Part shown: positions 28,050 through 36,676 of the stretch, piece by piece
Layout: every line of letters begins with the position of its first letter
Position numbering within the stretch: the first letter of the stretch is position 1
Assembly: GCA_963829725.1 (NCBI GenBank)
Contig: CAWHJW010000016.1
Span: forward strand, 248,001 to 312,000
DNA: 64,000 bases
Direction of reading: 5' to 3'
Origin: RYN-230 sp963829725
GTDB taxonomy: Bacteria; Actinomycetota; Actinomycetes; Streptosporangiales; Streptosporangiaceae
The notes under the pieces: generated by a model
The model's database searches: none
What the model saw: only the letters and a program-made list of their open reading frames with translations
What the model was told of the DNA's origin: nothing
Position numbers and translations under genes: made by a program

Positions 28050-28697
28050 TTGTCAGAGGCGAGGCACGCTCCTCCTGCGACGCCGGCCCGCACCTCGGCT
28101 GGCCCGCCGGCCGAGACCGCGGCCGAGCCGCGGCAGCGGCCGGTGGTGGCCGCGTCCACCTGGATCCTGGAGCATGCCCAGGACATCGTCACGGTGACGG
28201 TCGGCGTGGTGCTCATCGTGCTCGCCGCCACCCTCGCCGTCTCCGGGGTGTTCTCCTTCGTCACGGCGATCATGCATACGCCGGCCCACGGCTCCACCGC
28301 CACCGCCATCTCCGGCGCTGCGATCAACCTGCTGGACCGGGTGCTGCTGGTGCTCATCCTGGTGGAGATCGTGCACACCGTGGTGCTGTCGCTTCGGGCG
28401 CACCGCCTCGCGGCGCAGCCGTTCATCGTGGTCGGGCTGGTCGCCGTGATCAGGCGGATCCTGTTCCTGCTGAGCGGCGAGAACACCATTCCGACCGCGG
28501 AACTGGCGCTGCTCATCGGCATGGTGGTCGCCTTCGTCGCCGCATACCTCGCGGTGAGCCACTTCGAGCGGCGGCCGGGCGAGGAAGAGGAGGAGTTAGC
28601 CCCGGGCGGGGAGGGGCTGGCGCCCGGCGCGGGGGAGATAGCGCCGGCCACGGGGAACACGGTGGCCGCTGATAAGGTTGATGCATCTGGCGGCTGA
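28050..28697 (+). CDS. PsiE-like phosphate-starvation-inducible membrane protein
   Basis: A membrane protein of 215 residues from TTG 28050, which has GGAGGG 6 nt upstream. In-frame ATG 28029 and GTG 27999 are alternatives. A Pro/Ala-rich N-terminus precedes four helices: DIVTVTVGVVLIVLAATLAV, LLDRVLLVLILVEIVHTVVL, PFIVVGLVAVIRRILFLL and ELALLIGMVVAFVAAYLAV. The pattern, with LVEIVHT and AVIRRILFL, matches the PsiE family. The C-terminus is acidic and Gly-rich. PsiE is induced by phosphate starvation in E. coli, but its function is unknown; the neighbour ppk2 fits a phosphate theme. Confidence 0.75.
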   Translation: MSEARHAPPATPARTSAGPPAETAAEPRQRPVVAASTWILEHAQDIVTVTVGVVLIVLAATLAVSGVFSFVTAIMHTPAHGSTATAISGAAINLLDRVLLVLILVEIVHTVVLSLRAHRLAAQPFIVVGLVAVIRRILFLLSGENTIPTAELALLIGMVVAFVAAYLAVSHFERRPGEEEEELAPGGEGLAPGAGEIAPATGNTVAADKVDASGG

Positions 28698-28711
28698 GGT
28701 GCCGCCACTCC

Positions 28712-28730
28712 CGCGGGCGAGACGCCCGCG
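28712..28730 (+). terminator. GC-rich hairpin after the PsiE-like gene
   Basis: CGCGGGCG (28712-28719) pairs perfectly with CGCCCGCG (28723-28730) across a three-base AGA loop. It starts 15 bp after the PsiE-like stop and sits in the leader of the helicase gene. It could end the first transcript or act in the helicase 5' leader. Confidence 0.45.
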
Positions 28731-28840
28731 CGGGTGCCTGGCTGCTTTGTCCCCTCCCTGACCCGCCGCGGTTCCCGGTGAGCCCTGACCACCGGCCGCT
28801 GCTGTGCCCTGCCGCCCGGCCTCCGCACGCATGACCATGG

Positions 28841-30577
28841 ATGGAGTCCGTTTTGCCGCACAGCCCTGCCCGTCGCGCCGATCGCGCACCCTTCGCCTCC
28901 AGCGGGAGCTCCGGCTCGCGCCGCCCGCGCCGCTCCTCCGGCGCACGGCCGGCCTCCGAGGGCTACCGGGACGGCGGCCGGCCGCGCCCGGCGGGTGAGT
29001 GGTGGCCCGGCCCGGATCAGCGCCCGCGCCCGTCCGGGCAGCGGCCGTCCCGGCCCGGCCAGCGCCGGCGCTCCGGAGGCCGCGCCCGGCCCGGCCCGGC
29101 CGTGCCGCCGCGGTCCGCGCTGGATGACGCGCTGGCCGCCGCGCTGGCCGCCCCCGCCCCCGACCCGGCCAGCTTCGATGAGCTGGGCCTCCCCGGCCCG
29201 CTGGTGGCCGCCCTCGCCGCGCAGGGCATCGACGCCCCCTTCGCGATCCAGGCCCGGGCTCTGCCCGACGCGCTGGCCGGCCGGGACGTGCTGGGCCGCG
29301 CCCAGACCGGTTCCGGCAAGACCCTCGCCTTCGGCCTGCCGCTGCTGACCCGGCTGGCCCCGGGCGCCGGCCAGCAGCCCGCGGCGCGCCCGGCCCCGGG
29401 AAGGGCCCCGCGCGGGCTGATCCTGGTGCCCACGCGGGAACTGGCGCGCCAGGTCGCCGAGGTGCTCGCGCCGCTCGGCCGCCCGCTCCGGGTGACGGTC
29501 ACCACCGTGTACGGCGGCGCGCCGCTCGGGCGGCAGGCCGAGCAGCTCCGCCGGGGCACAGACATCGTCGTCGCCACCCCGGGACGGCTGATCGACCTGC
29601 TGGAACGCGGCGCTACCACGCTGGGCCAGGTCCAGATCACCGTCCTTGACGAGGCGGACCACATGGCCGATCTCGGCTTCATGCCCGCCGTCACCCGGCT
29701 GCTCGACGACATCCCCGCGGGCGGCCAGCGGATGCTGTTCTCCGCCACCCTGGACCGGGACGTGGACCGGCTGGTCACCCGGTACCTGACCAGCCCGGCC
29801 GTGCACGCGGTCGCCCCGGTGGCCTCCGCCGCCCACGCCGCGGACCACCAGGTGTTCGTGCTGCCCGCCCAGGACAAGCTGGCCGTCGCCACGGAGATCG
29901 CCGTCCGGCCCGGCCGGACGCTGTTCTTCGTCCGCACCAAGCACGGCGCCGCGCGGCTCGCCAAGCAGCTCACCCAGGGCGGGGCCGAGGCCGCCGCGAT
30001 CCACGGCAACCTCAACCAGAACCAGCGGCAGCGCGCGCTGGACGCTTTCGCGGCTGGGTACCCCCGGGTGCTGGTGGCCACGGACGTCGCCGCGCGCGGC
30101 CTGCACATCGACGATGTCGACCTGGTGGTGCACTTCGATCCGCCCAACGACCACAAGGACTACCTGCACCGTTCCGGCCGGACGGCCCGTGCCGGGGCGA
30201 CCGGGACCGTGCTGGCCTTCGCGGACCCGGCCCAGGTGCGGGAGGTGACCCGGATGCATGACGCCGCCGGCGTCACCGCCACCCGGCACCAGGTGCAGCC
30301 GGGGGACCAGGCGGTCCGGGAGATCGCCACCTCCGGCACGCCGATCCCGCTGCCGCCGCCGTCCGCGCCGGCCACGGGCGGCACCGCCCGGCGCGGCCGT
30401 CGCCCGGCCGCGGGCCGCCCCGGTGCCCGGCAGCCGCGCCCGGACGGCGCGAATGCCCGCACCGAGGGGACGCCCGCGGCCCGCCGGCCGCGGCCCGGCG
30501 GGTCCTCCCGGGACCGGGACCGCCGGGGACGCCCTGGTGCTCCGCGGCCGACCGCGGGGTTGCGCCAGGCATCCTGA
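28841..30577 (+). CDS. DEAD-box ATP-dependent RNA helicase
   Basis: A 578-residue helicase. An Arg/Gly/Ser-rich basic N-terminus of about 95 residues precedes the core: Q-motif region SFDELGLPGPLVAALAAQGIDAPFAIQ, motif I AQTGSGKT, PTRELARQ, motif II VLDEADHM, motif III SAT and motif VI HRSGRTARAG. The C-terminus is again basic and Arg-rich. The plan resembles RhlE/DeaD-type helicases of actinobacteria, which remodel RNA during growth at low temperature and in ribosome assembly. Start ATG 28841 is kept; an in-frame TTG at 28853 with GGAG upstream is also possible. It stands alone between terminator-like hairpins. Confidence 0.9.
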   Translation: MESVLPHSPARRADRAPFASSGSSGSRRPRRSSGARPASEGYRDGGRPRPAGEWWPGPDQRPRPSGQRPSRPGQRRRSGGRARPGPAVPPRSALDDALAAALAAPAPDPASFDELGLPGPLVAALAAQGIDAPFAIQARALPDALAGRDVLGRAQTGSGKTLAFGLPLLTRLAPGAGQQPAARPAPGRAPRGLILVPTRELARQVAEVLAPLGRPLRVTVTTVYGGAPLGRQAEQLRRGTDIVVATPGRLIDLLERGATTLGQVQITVLDEADHMADLGFMPAVTRLLDDIPAGGQRMLFSATLDRDVDRLVTRYLTSPAVHAVAPVASAAHAADHQVFVLPAQDKLAVATEIAVRPGRTLFFVRTKHGAARLAKQLTQGGAEAAAIHGNLNQNQRQRALDAFAAGYPRVLVATDVAARGLHIDDVDLVVHFDPPNDHKDYLHRSGRTARAGATGTVLAFADPAQVREVTRMHDAAGVTATRHQVQPGDQAVREIATSGTPIPLPPPSAPATGGTARRGRRPAAGRPGARQPRPDGANARTEGTPAARRPRPGGSSRDRDRRGRPGAPRPTAGLRQAS

Positions 30578-30737
30578 CCGGCCCGGCCGCGCCATCCGGC
30601 GCGGCCGCCGGCCCGGGCCCCTGACCCGGCCGCAAGGCCAGTTCCTTGCCGATGCGGTCGGGGCATGCGAGGCTGGAGGGGAGTCCGGCTCGGCGGCGCC
30701 ACGCGGGTGAACCGCGTGCCCGCGCCGCACGTGATCC

Positions 30738-31553
30738 GTGATGACCTGGCCGCCCGAGAGGGAGCGTCCCGTTGGCCCAGTACGGAACGCGGTGACCGCC
30801 GCACCTGCCCAGGATGCCCGGTGGCGCGGGGAGCGAGTGGCCCGGGACGTCTTCGTGGGCCTGCCCGCTCAGTACGACCGGCTGGCCTACCTGCTGTCTC
30901 TCGGCCAGGACCGCCGCTGGCGGGCCGGGGTCGTCCGGCACACCGCCGACGGTGACCCGCACCTCGTCCTGGACGTGGCGACCGGCCCGCAGGGCGTGGC
31001 CCTGGCCGTCGCCGGCCGCACCGGGGCCGACGTGGTCGGGGTCGACCTGAATGAGCCCATGCTCCGGGCCGGGATGGCCCGCACCCGCCGTCCCGGGCAG
31101 CGCGGCCGGGTCCGGGTGGCCGTCGGCCGGGCCGACGAACTGCCGTTCCCGGACGCCACCTTCGACGCGGTCACCTTCTCCTACCTGCTCCGCTACGTGG
31201 ACGACCCGGCCGCGACGGTCGCCGAGATGGCCCGCTGCCTGCGGCCCGGCGGCACGCTGGCCAGCCTGGAGTTCTATGTCCCGCCGAACCCCGGCTGGCG
31301 GGCGGCCTGGTGGCTGTACACCCGGCTGGCCCTGCCGGTGCTCGGCGGCCTGACCGGCGGCCCGGCCTGGTACCGGGTGGGCCGCTTCCTGGGGCCGAGC
31401 ATCTCGCGGCACTACCAGCGGTACCCCCTGGACGAGCACATCGCCGCGTGGCGGGCGGCCGGCCTCACCGACGTGGGGGTGAGCCTGATGAGCGTGGGGG
31501 GCGGCCTCGTCATGTGGGGACGCAAGGAGGCGGCCCCGGGACCCGGGTCGTGA
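30738..31553 (+). CDS. UbiE/MenG-like SAM-dependent methyltransferase
   Basis: A class I methyltransferase of up to 271 residues. Motif I is LVLDVATGPQGVALAVA (near 80), then the acidic VVGVDLNEPML, FDAVTFSYLLRYVDDP and LRPGGTLASLEFYVPP, which follow the UbiE/MenG plan that methylates quinone rings. The usual UbiE arginine-rich start is replaced by RVARDVFVGLPAQYDRLAYLLSLGQDRRWR, which is still the UbiE-type opening. The start is unsure (GTG 30738, ATG 30741 or GTG 30792; none has a clear ribosome site). Its stop overlaps the membrane protein start. With the reductase two genes on, it suggests isoprenoid-quinone modification. Confidence 0.8.
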   Translation: MMTWPPERERPVGPVRNAVTAAPAQDARWRGERVARDVFVGLPAQYDRLAYLLSLGQDRRWRAGVVRHTADGDPHLVLDVATGPQGVALAVAGRTGADVVGVDLNEPMLRAGMARTRRPGQRGRVRVAVGRADELPFPDATFDAVTFSYLLRYVDDPAATVAEMARCLRPGGTLASLEFYVPPNPGWRAAWWLYTRLALPVLGGLTGGPAWYRVGRFLGPSISRHYQRYPLDEHIAAWRAAGLTDVGVSLMSVGGGLVMWGRKEAAPGPGS

Positions 31554-32275
31554 GCGCCCGGACCGAGAAGACCGCGTTCTATGCGGTGGGCCGCGGGACC
31601 GGGGGCGTCCGGGACTGGGTCACCCTGCTGCACCCGCCGTACACCCTGTGGCACCTGTCCTACGTGGCCATCGGCGCGGCCCTGGAGCCGGACCCGGTGC
31701 TGTGGCGGCTGGGGGGCACGCTGCTCGCGTTCTTCCTGGCCGTGGGCATCGGCGCGCACGCGCTCGATGAGCTGAACGGCCGGCCGCTGGGCACCGGCAT
31801 CAGCAGCGTGGTGCTGGCCGTCACCGCGGCGGTGTCGGTGGCCGCGGCCATGGTGCTGGGCCTGCTGGACGGCGGCCTGCGGCTGCTCCCGTTCGTGATC
31901 GCCGGCGCGATCCTGGTGATCGGGTACAACCTGGAGCTGCTCGGCGGGGTGATGCACAGCGACATCTGGTTCGGCCTCGCCTGGGGTTCCTTCCCGGTGC
32001 TGGTCGGCGCGTACGCGCAGCACTGGTCGGTGTCACCGGCCGCCCTGATCGGCGCGGCCGCCGCCTGCTTCCTGTCCCTGGGGCAGCGCGCGCTCAGCAC
32101 CCCGGCCCGGGCGCTGCGCCGCCGGATCAGCGCGGTATCGGTCCGGGTCACCTGGCGGGACGGCACCGAGCAGGAACTGGGCCGCGCCGACCTGCTGGCC
32201 CCGCTGGAGCGGGCGCTGCGCTACTTCACCTGGGCGACCGGGACGCTGGCGGTCGCCCTGGTGGTGGCCCGGTGA
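31550..32275 (+). CDS. Multi-pass membrane protein, possibly UbiA-like
   Basis: A 241-residue protein with about six membrane helices up to residue 190, then a cytoplasmic domain and a final helix. GTG 31550 overlaps the methyltransferase stop by 4 bp. The first loop reads VGIGAHALDELNGRPLGTGI. Its place after helix 2 and the LHPPYTLWHLSYVAIGAAL opening recall UbiA prenyltransferases, but the NDxxD metal motif of that family is missing, so I do not assign activity. Its position between a quinone-type methyltransferase and a prenyl reductase suggests a role with a membrane isoprenoid. Confidence 0.6.
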   Translation: MSARTEKTAFYAVGRGTGGVRDWVTLLHPPYTLWHLSYVAIGAALEPDPVLWRLGGTLLAFFLAVGIGAHALDELNGRPLGTGISSVVLAVTAAVSVAAAMVLGLLDGGLRLLPFVIAGAILVIGYNLELLGGVMHSDIWFGLAWGSFPVLVGAYAQHWSVSPAALIGAAAACFLSLGQRALSTPARALRRRISAVSVRVTWRDGTEQELGRADLLAPLERALRYFTWATGTLAVALVVAR

Positions 32276-33546
32276 AGGAAGACCGGTACGACGTGGTGGT
32301 GGCGGGCGCGGGGCCGGCCGGCAGCGTGGCCGCACTGGTACTGGCCCGTGGCGGGGCCAGGGTGGCCCTGGTGGACAAGGCCGCCTTCCCCCGGGAAAAG
32401 GCCTGCGGTGACCTGGTCGGGCCGCGGGGCGTCGGGCTGCTGGCCGAGCTGGGCGTCCGGGTGCCCGACGCCGGGCAGGGCGCCGACCTGCTCGTCGTCG
32501 GGCCATCCGGGCACCGGTCCCGGCTGCCTGCGTTCCGCGGCCGCAGCTACCCCGGGCATGGCGTGGTCATCCCCCGGGTCACCCTGGACGACGCGCTGCG
32601 CGCCGCCGCCCTGGAGGCCGGCGCGGAACCGGTCCGGGCGCGGGTCAGCGGGGCCGAGCCCGGGCCGGACGGCCGGCTCGTGGCGCTCACCGCCAGTGAC
32701 GGCCGGCGGCTCGCGGCGGACGCCTTCATCGGCGCCGACGGCGCGCTCAGCCCGGTCGCCCGGCTGGCCGGGATGCTCGACCCGGACCAGGCCCTGTGGG
32801 GCTTCGCGATCCGTGCCTACATCCCGGCCGAGGTGCCGCTGCCGCTGCTGGTCCTGCTGGACGCCGCCCCGTGGCGGATCTATCCCGGCTACGGCTGGCT
32901 GTTCCCCGGGGCGGACGGCCAGGCGAACGTCGGCATCGGCGTCGGCCTGGGCACCCGGCGGCGGCAGGCCAGCCTGCGTGGCGACCTGGCCGCCTTCTGC
33001 GCCCAGCTGCGGGCCTCGGGAGACCTGGGCCTGACTGCGCAGCCCGGGCCGGTCACCGGCGGCTGGCTGCGGATGGGCGGTACCGGGACGCCGCCCGCAG
33101 CCGGCAACGTGCTGCTGGCCGGCGATGCGGCCGGGCTGATCAACCCGCTGCAGGGCGAGGGCATCGGCCCGGCCATGGTCAGCGCCCGGCTGGCCGCGGA
33201 AAGCCTGCTGGCCGATCCCGGGCACGCCGCCGCCCGGTACACCGACGCGGTCGCCGCGGCGTTCGGCGGGTACCTGCCCGGCGCCGCGGCGCTGCAGGCC
33301 ATGCTGCTGCGCCGCCCGCGCACCGCGTCGGCGGGGGTCCGGCTGCTCACCACCCCCGCCGTGCGCGGGCTGGTGGCCGGGACCTGGTCGCTGTACTGGA
33401 ACGGCCTGGTGGACGGGGCCGCCCCGCGCCCCGCCGCCCGGGCCGGGGCAGTGCTGCAGAACCTCACCGGCCGGCTGGCCCGGCGCCACCCCGCGGTGCG
33501 CCAGCTGGCCACTTCACCCGCCCGGGGTGACGCGCGGCTGGGCTGA
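32272..33546 (+). CDS. Geranylgeranyl/menaquinone reductase-family flavoprotein
   Basis: A 424-residue FAD protein. The dinucleotide loop VVVAGAGPAGSVAALVLA is at residues 9-26, the RE-type flavin motif FPREKACGDLVGPRG near 40 and the second FAD motif LLAGDAAGLINPLQGEGI near 283. These are hallmarks of geranylgeranyl reductases, including MenJ, which saturates a double bond in the menaquinone tail of mycobacteria. GTG 32272 overlaps the membrane protein stop, so methyltransferase, membrane protein and reductase form one translationally coupled operon. It probably works at the inner face of the membrane on a prenyl chain; the exact substrate is inferred. Confidence 0.82.
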   Translation: MKEDRYDVVVAGAGPAGSVAALVLARGGARVALVDKAAFPREKACGDLVGPRGVGLLAELGVRVPDAGQGADLLVVGPSGHRSRLPAFRGRSYPGHGVVIPRVTLDDALRAAALEAGAEPVRARVSGAEPGPDGRLVALTASDGRRLAADAFIGADGALSPVARLAGMLDPDQALWGFAIRAYIPAEVPLPLLVLLDAAPWRIYPGYGWLFPGADGQANVGIGVGLGTRRRQASLRGDLAAFCAQLRASGDLGLTAQPGPVTGGWLRMGGTGTPPAAGNVLLAGDAAGLINPLQGEGIGPAMVSARLAAESLLADPGHAAARYTDAVAAAFGGYLPGAAALQAMLLRRPRTASAGVRLLTTPAVRGLVAGTWSLYWNGLVDGAAPRPAARAGAVLQNLTGRLARRHPAVRQLATSPARGDARLG

Positions 33547-33615
33547 GCTGATCTTGGCTCGTGGCCGGGCCTCCGGCACCGGGTGCCCGGCAGGGGCATC
33601 CCAGGGGGAGGGACG

Positions 33616-35241
33616 TTGGCCACAGCTACCGCGCGGGGCGGTACCGCCGGAGGTGCCGGGGCGCGGACGGTCCCGCCGCACGCCTCCGGTGTCCTGCTCG
33701 CGCTGATCACCGTCGCCGTCGTGGCCAACCTGAACCTGACCGTGGCCAACGTGGTGCTGCCCGACATCGGCACGGCGTTCGACGCCGGGCAGACGTCGCT
33801 GGACATGATCGCGATCGGGTACTCGCTCGGCCTGGCCGCCTCGGTGCTGTACCTGGGCGCCGTCGGGGACCGCTACGGGCGCAAGCTGCTGCTGGTCATG
33901 GGCGTGCTGCTGTCCGTGCCGGCCGCCCTGCTGGCCGCCTACGCCCCCAGCCCCGGGGTGCTGGTGGGCGCCCGGCTGCTCGGCGGGGTGTCCGCGGGCA
34001 TGGCCTACCCCACCACGCTGGCCCTGATCACCGCGCTCTGGTCCGGGCCCGCCCGGACCAAGGCCATCGCGCTGTGGTCCGGGATCGGCGGCGGGGTCAC
34101 CGCGCTCGGGCCGATGCTGGCCGGCCTGGCGCTGCAGAACTTCTGGTGGGGCTCGGCCTTCCTGCTCACCCTGCCGCTCGCGGCCGTCGCGCTGGTGCTG
34201 GCCGTGGTGTTCGTGCCGGCCCACGTGAACGAGACCACCGACCCGGTGGACAACCCCGGCGGGCTGCTTTCGATGATCTTCGTGGCCGCGCTGGTGATCA
34301 CCATCAACTTCGCGCCCGTGCCGGGCGGGACACCGATCGCCCTGGTTACCGGGCTGATCGCGGTCGTCGCGGGGGCCGGTTTCTTCGCCCGCCAGCGGCG
34401 GGCCCGCTTCCCGCTCTACGACCTGCACATCGCCGGGCGGCGCATCTTCTGGGTGGCGGCGCTCGGCGGGATCATCGTGTTCGGGTCGCTGATGGGCGCG
34501 ATCTTCGTCGGCCAGCAGTACCTGCAGGACGTGCTGGGTTACTCGGCCCTGCGGTCCGGTATCGCGGTACTGCCGGCGGCGGTCTGCATGGTGGTGTTCG
34601 CGCCCCTGTCAGCCCGCCTGGTGCACGCCCGCGGTTCCGGCTTCACGCTGCTGGCCGGGTATTCGTTCTGCCTGCTTAGCTTTCTCACCATGCTGGCGCT
34701 GTGGGGGCAGGGCAGCCCGTACTGGCAGGTAGGGCTCGCCTTTGCCTTGCTGGGCACCGGAGTCGGGCTGGCGGGCACGCCGGCCTCGCACTCCCTCACC
34801 GGCTCGGTGCCGACCCGCCGGGTCGGCATGGCCTCGGGCACCGCGGACCTGCAGCGTGACCTGGGCGGGGCGATCATGCAGTCGATCGTCGGCGCGCTGC
34901 TCACCGCGGGCTACGCCAGCGGGGTGGCCAAATCGATCGCCGCCTCGCCGCGCAGGTCACAGATCACCAGCAGCACGGCGAACCAGCTGCAGAAGTCCTT
35001 CGCGGGCGCCGAGGAGGTGGCCCGGCGCTACCCGCACTTCACCAGCCAGATCACCGCGGCGGCGCGCAGCGCGTTCCTGGCCGGCAGCAAGTGGGCCTAC
35101 CTGGCCGCTATCATCGCGGTGCTGGGCGGCGCGGCCCTGGTGTTCTTCATGTTCCCGCGGCGCGAAGCCGAGGACAAGCTGCTCGCGTCCTACCATGCGG
35201 CGGATGCCCGGGCCGCGAATGCCGCGCCCGGCGGCCGGTGA
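33616..35241 (+). CDS. DHA2-type MFS multidrug/metabolite exporter
   Basis: A 541-residue transporter with about 14 membrane helices. The first half includes ANVVLPDIGTAF, the loop GAVGDRYGRKLLLVMG between helices 2 and 3 (MFS motif A), and ARLLGGVSAGMAYPTTLALI. The long second half with the GLAGTPASHSLTGSVP segment and the extended loop before the last helix is typical of EmrB/QacA-like DHA2 proteins. I start it at TTG 33616, which has GGGGGAGGGA directly upstream; an in-frame start at 33583 lacks one. It likely exports small toxic or secreted molecules by proton antiport. The stop is 6 bp from the convergent L,D-transpeptidase stop. Confidence 0.85.
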   Translation: MATATARGGTAGGAGARTVPPHASGVLLALITVAVVANLNLTVANVVLPDIGTAFDAGQTSLDMIAIGYSLGLAASVLYLGAVGDRYGRKLLLVMGVLLSVPAALLAAYAPSPGVLVGARLLGGVSAGMAYPTTLALITALWSGPARTKAIALWSGIGGGVTALGPMLAGLALQNFWWGSAFLLTLPLAAVALVLAVVFVPAHVNETTDPVDNPGGLLSMIFVAALVITINFAPVPGGTPIALVTGLIAVVAGAGFFARQRRARFPLYDLHIAGRRIFWVAALGGIIVFGSLMGAIFVGQQYLQDVLGYSALRSGIAVLPAAVCMVVFAPLSARLVHARGSGFTLLAGYSFCLLSFLTMLALWGQGSPYWQVGLAFALLGTGVGLAGTPASHSLTGSVPTRRVGMASGTADLQRDLGGAIMQSIVGALLTAGYASGVAKSIAASPRRSQITSSTANQLQKSFAGAEEVARRYPHFTSQITAAARSAFLAGSKWAYLAAIIAVLGGAALVFFMFPRREAEDKLLASYHAADARAANAAPGGR

Positions 35242-35247
35242 ACCCGG

Positions 35248-36606
35248 CTACTGCGCTGCGGAGTTACCCGGCTTCGGGCCGGCCAGCACCGTCGTCAGCG
35301 GCGTCTGGGTCACCGAGGACGGGCTGACGAACGTGCTCCCGGACGGCCCGGCCTGCACCGCCTGGCCGAGCGCGCTGCCCTGGAGCAGCTGCTGCCAGCT
35401 GAGGAACCAGACGGTGAACCCGTCGCCCCAGTGGCCGGCCGCGGGGCTGTTGATGACGGTCACCGGGTCACCGGGGACGGCCAGGCTGTAGTACGTCGCC
35501 GCGTTCTGCGGGGACAGGTTCACGCAGCCGTGGCTCACGTTGGTGTTCCCCTGCTCGGCCACCGACCACGGCGCGGAGTGCATGTAGTCCCCGCTGTAGG
35601 TGAACCGGACCGCGTCGTTCACCAGCTCGTTGTAGCCGTTCCCGACCATCCGCACCGGGTTGCCCTTTTCCAGGGTGATGTACGTGCCGTCCACCGTGTC
35701 CAGCCCCGGCTGGCCGGTGCTGACCGGCCAGTGCGCCCACAGCCGGCCCTGGTAGTAGATGTTCGCGTAGTGCGTCTGGGTATTGACCACGGAGATCAGC
35801 GAGTCGCCGATCACGAACGTCTGGGTCAGGTCGGCGGTGAAGAACACGCCCGGGGCGGCCTCCACGCCTTTCAGGTGCCCGTCGAAGGACACCGTGGTGT
35901 GCCCCGGCCAGTAGTTCATCGGGCGGAAGTACAGGGTCTGGCTGCCGTCCCAGTACCAGGCGCCGGTGACCGGCCTGGAGCTGGTGACCTGCAGGGACCG
36001 CTCCACCGCTGCCTTGTTGGTCACCGGTGAGCTGAAGGTCAGCCGGATCGGGATGCCCACGCCGTAGGTCTGCTGGTAGCCCTCGAAGATCATCGCGGTG
36101 TCGGTGCCCGCCGGGGTCAGCGTGCTGAAGCTGCTGGTGGTCGTGACCGTGTGGCCCGACGTGCTGACCGCGGTGGCGTGCACGGTGTAACTGGTGGACG
36201 GCTGCAGCGTCCAGGAGCTCTGCCAGGTGGTGTGCGCGGCGTTCAGCGAGCCGCCCACGCTGGCGTGCCCGGCGGTGACCGTGACGTTCTGGATCTTGCC
36301 CCCGGCGGCGGTGACCGTGACGCCCTTGCCCGGGTCGGCGTGCCGCGTGCCGTTACCGGGGGTGATCGAGAACTGCACGCCCGCCGCGGCGGCCGAGGAC
36401 TGGCTGCCGGAGGCGTGCACCGTACCGGCCTCGGGCGTGCCGGACGCCCCGCCCGAGCAGGCGCCCAGGATCAGGCAGGCGGCAGCGGACACGGCAGCGA
36501 GCCCGGCCAGCCTGGCGGGCCGGGCCGCCCGCGGGGAGCGCGCCGTGGCGTCCCGGCCCGGGGCCGCGGCATCCAGCCGGGTGTCCGCTCGGTCGCTCTG
36601 TCGCAC
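35248..36606 (-). CDS. Lipoprotein L,D-transpeptidase (YkuD)
   Basis: A 452-residue exported lipoprotein. GTG 36606 is chosen for AGGAGG 8 nt upstream. The signal peptide ends in the lipobox LILGACSGG (Cys near 53). Two beta-rich immunoglobulin-like domains follow, as in mycobacterial Ldt enzymes, then the YkuD catalytic domain with HSAPWSVAEQGNTNVSHGCVN, which holds the active-site His, Ser-His-Gly-Cys. Such enzymes make 3-3 (meso-DAP to meso-DAP) crosslinks in peptidoglycan. The gene lies beside two lipoprotein N-acyltransferase genes read in the same direction, a fitting neighbourhood for a lipoprotein. Confidence 0.9.
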   Translation of the reverse strand: MRQSDRADTRLDAAAPGRDATARSPRAARPARLAGLAAVSAAACLILGACSGGASGTPEAGTVHASGSQSSAAAAGVQFSITPGNGTRHADPGKGVTVTAAGGKIQNVTVTAGHASVGGSLNAAHTTWQSSWTLQPSTSYTVHATAVSTSGHTVTTTSSFSTLTPAGTDTAMIFEGYQQTYGVGIPIRLTFSSPVTNKAAVERSLQVTSSRPVTGAWYWDGSQTLYFRPMNYWPGHTTVSFDGHLKGVEAAPGVFFTADLTQTFVIGDSLISVVNTQTHYANIYYQGRLWAHWPVSTGQPGLDTVDGTYITLEKGNPVRMVGNGYNELVNDAVRFTYSGDYMHSAPWSVAEQGNTNVSHGCVNLSPQNAATYYSLAVPGDPVTVINSPAAGHWGDGFTVWFLSWQQLLQGSALGQAVQAGPSGSTFVSPSSVTQTPLTTVLAGPKPGNSAAQ

Positions 36607-36676
36607 CGTGGGTCCTCCTGTTGCTGATCCTCTGCCGCCGCTGCGGGCCTTACCGGGAGCCGTCACCCGTCAGGCC

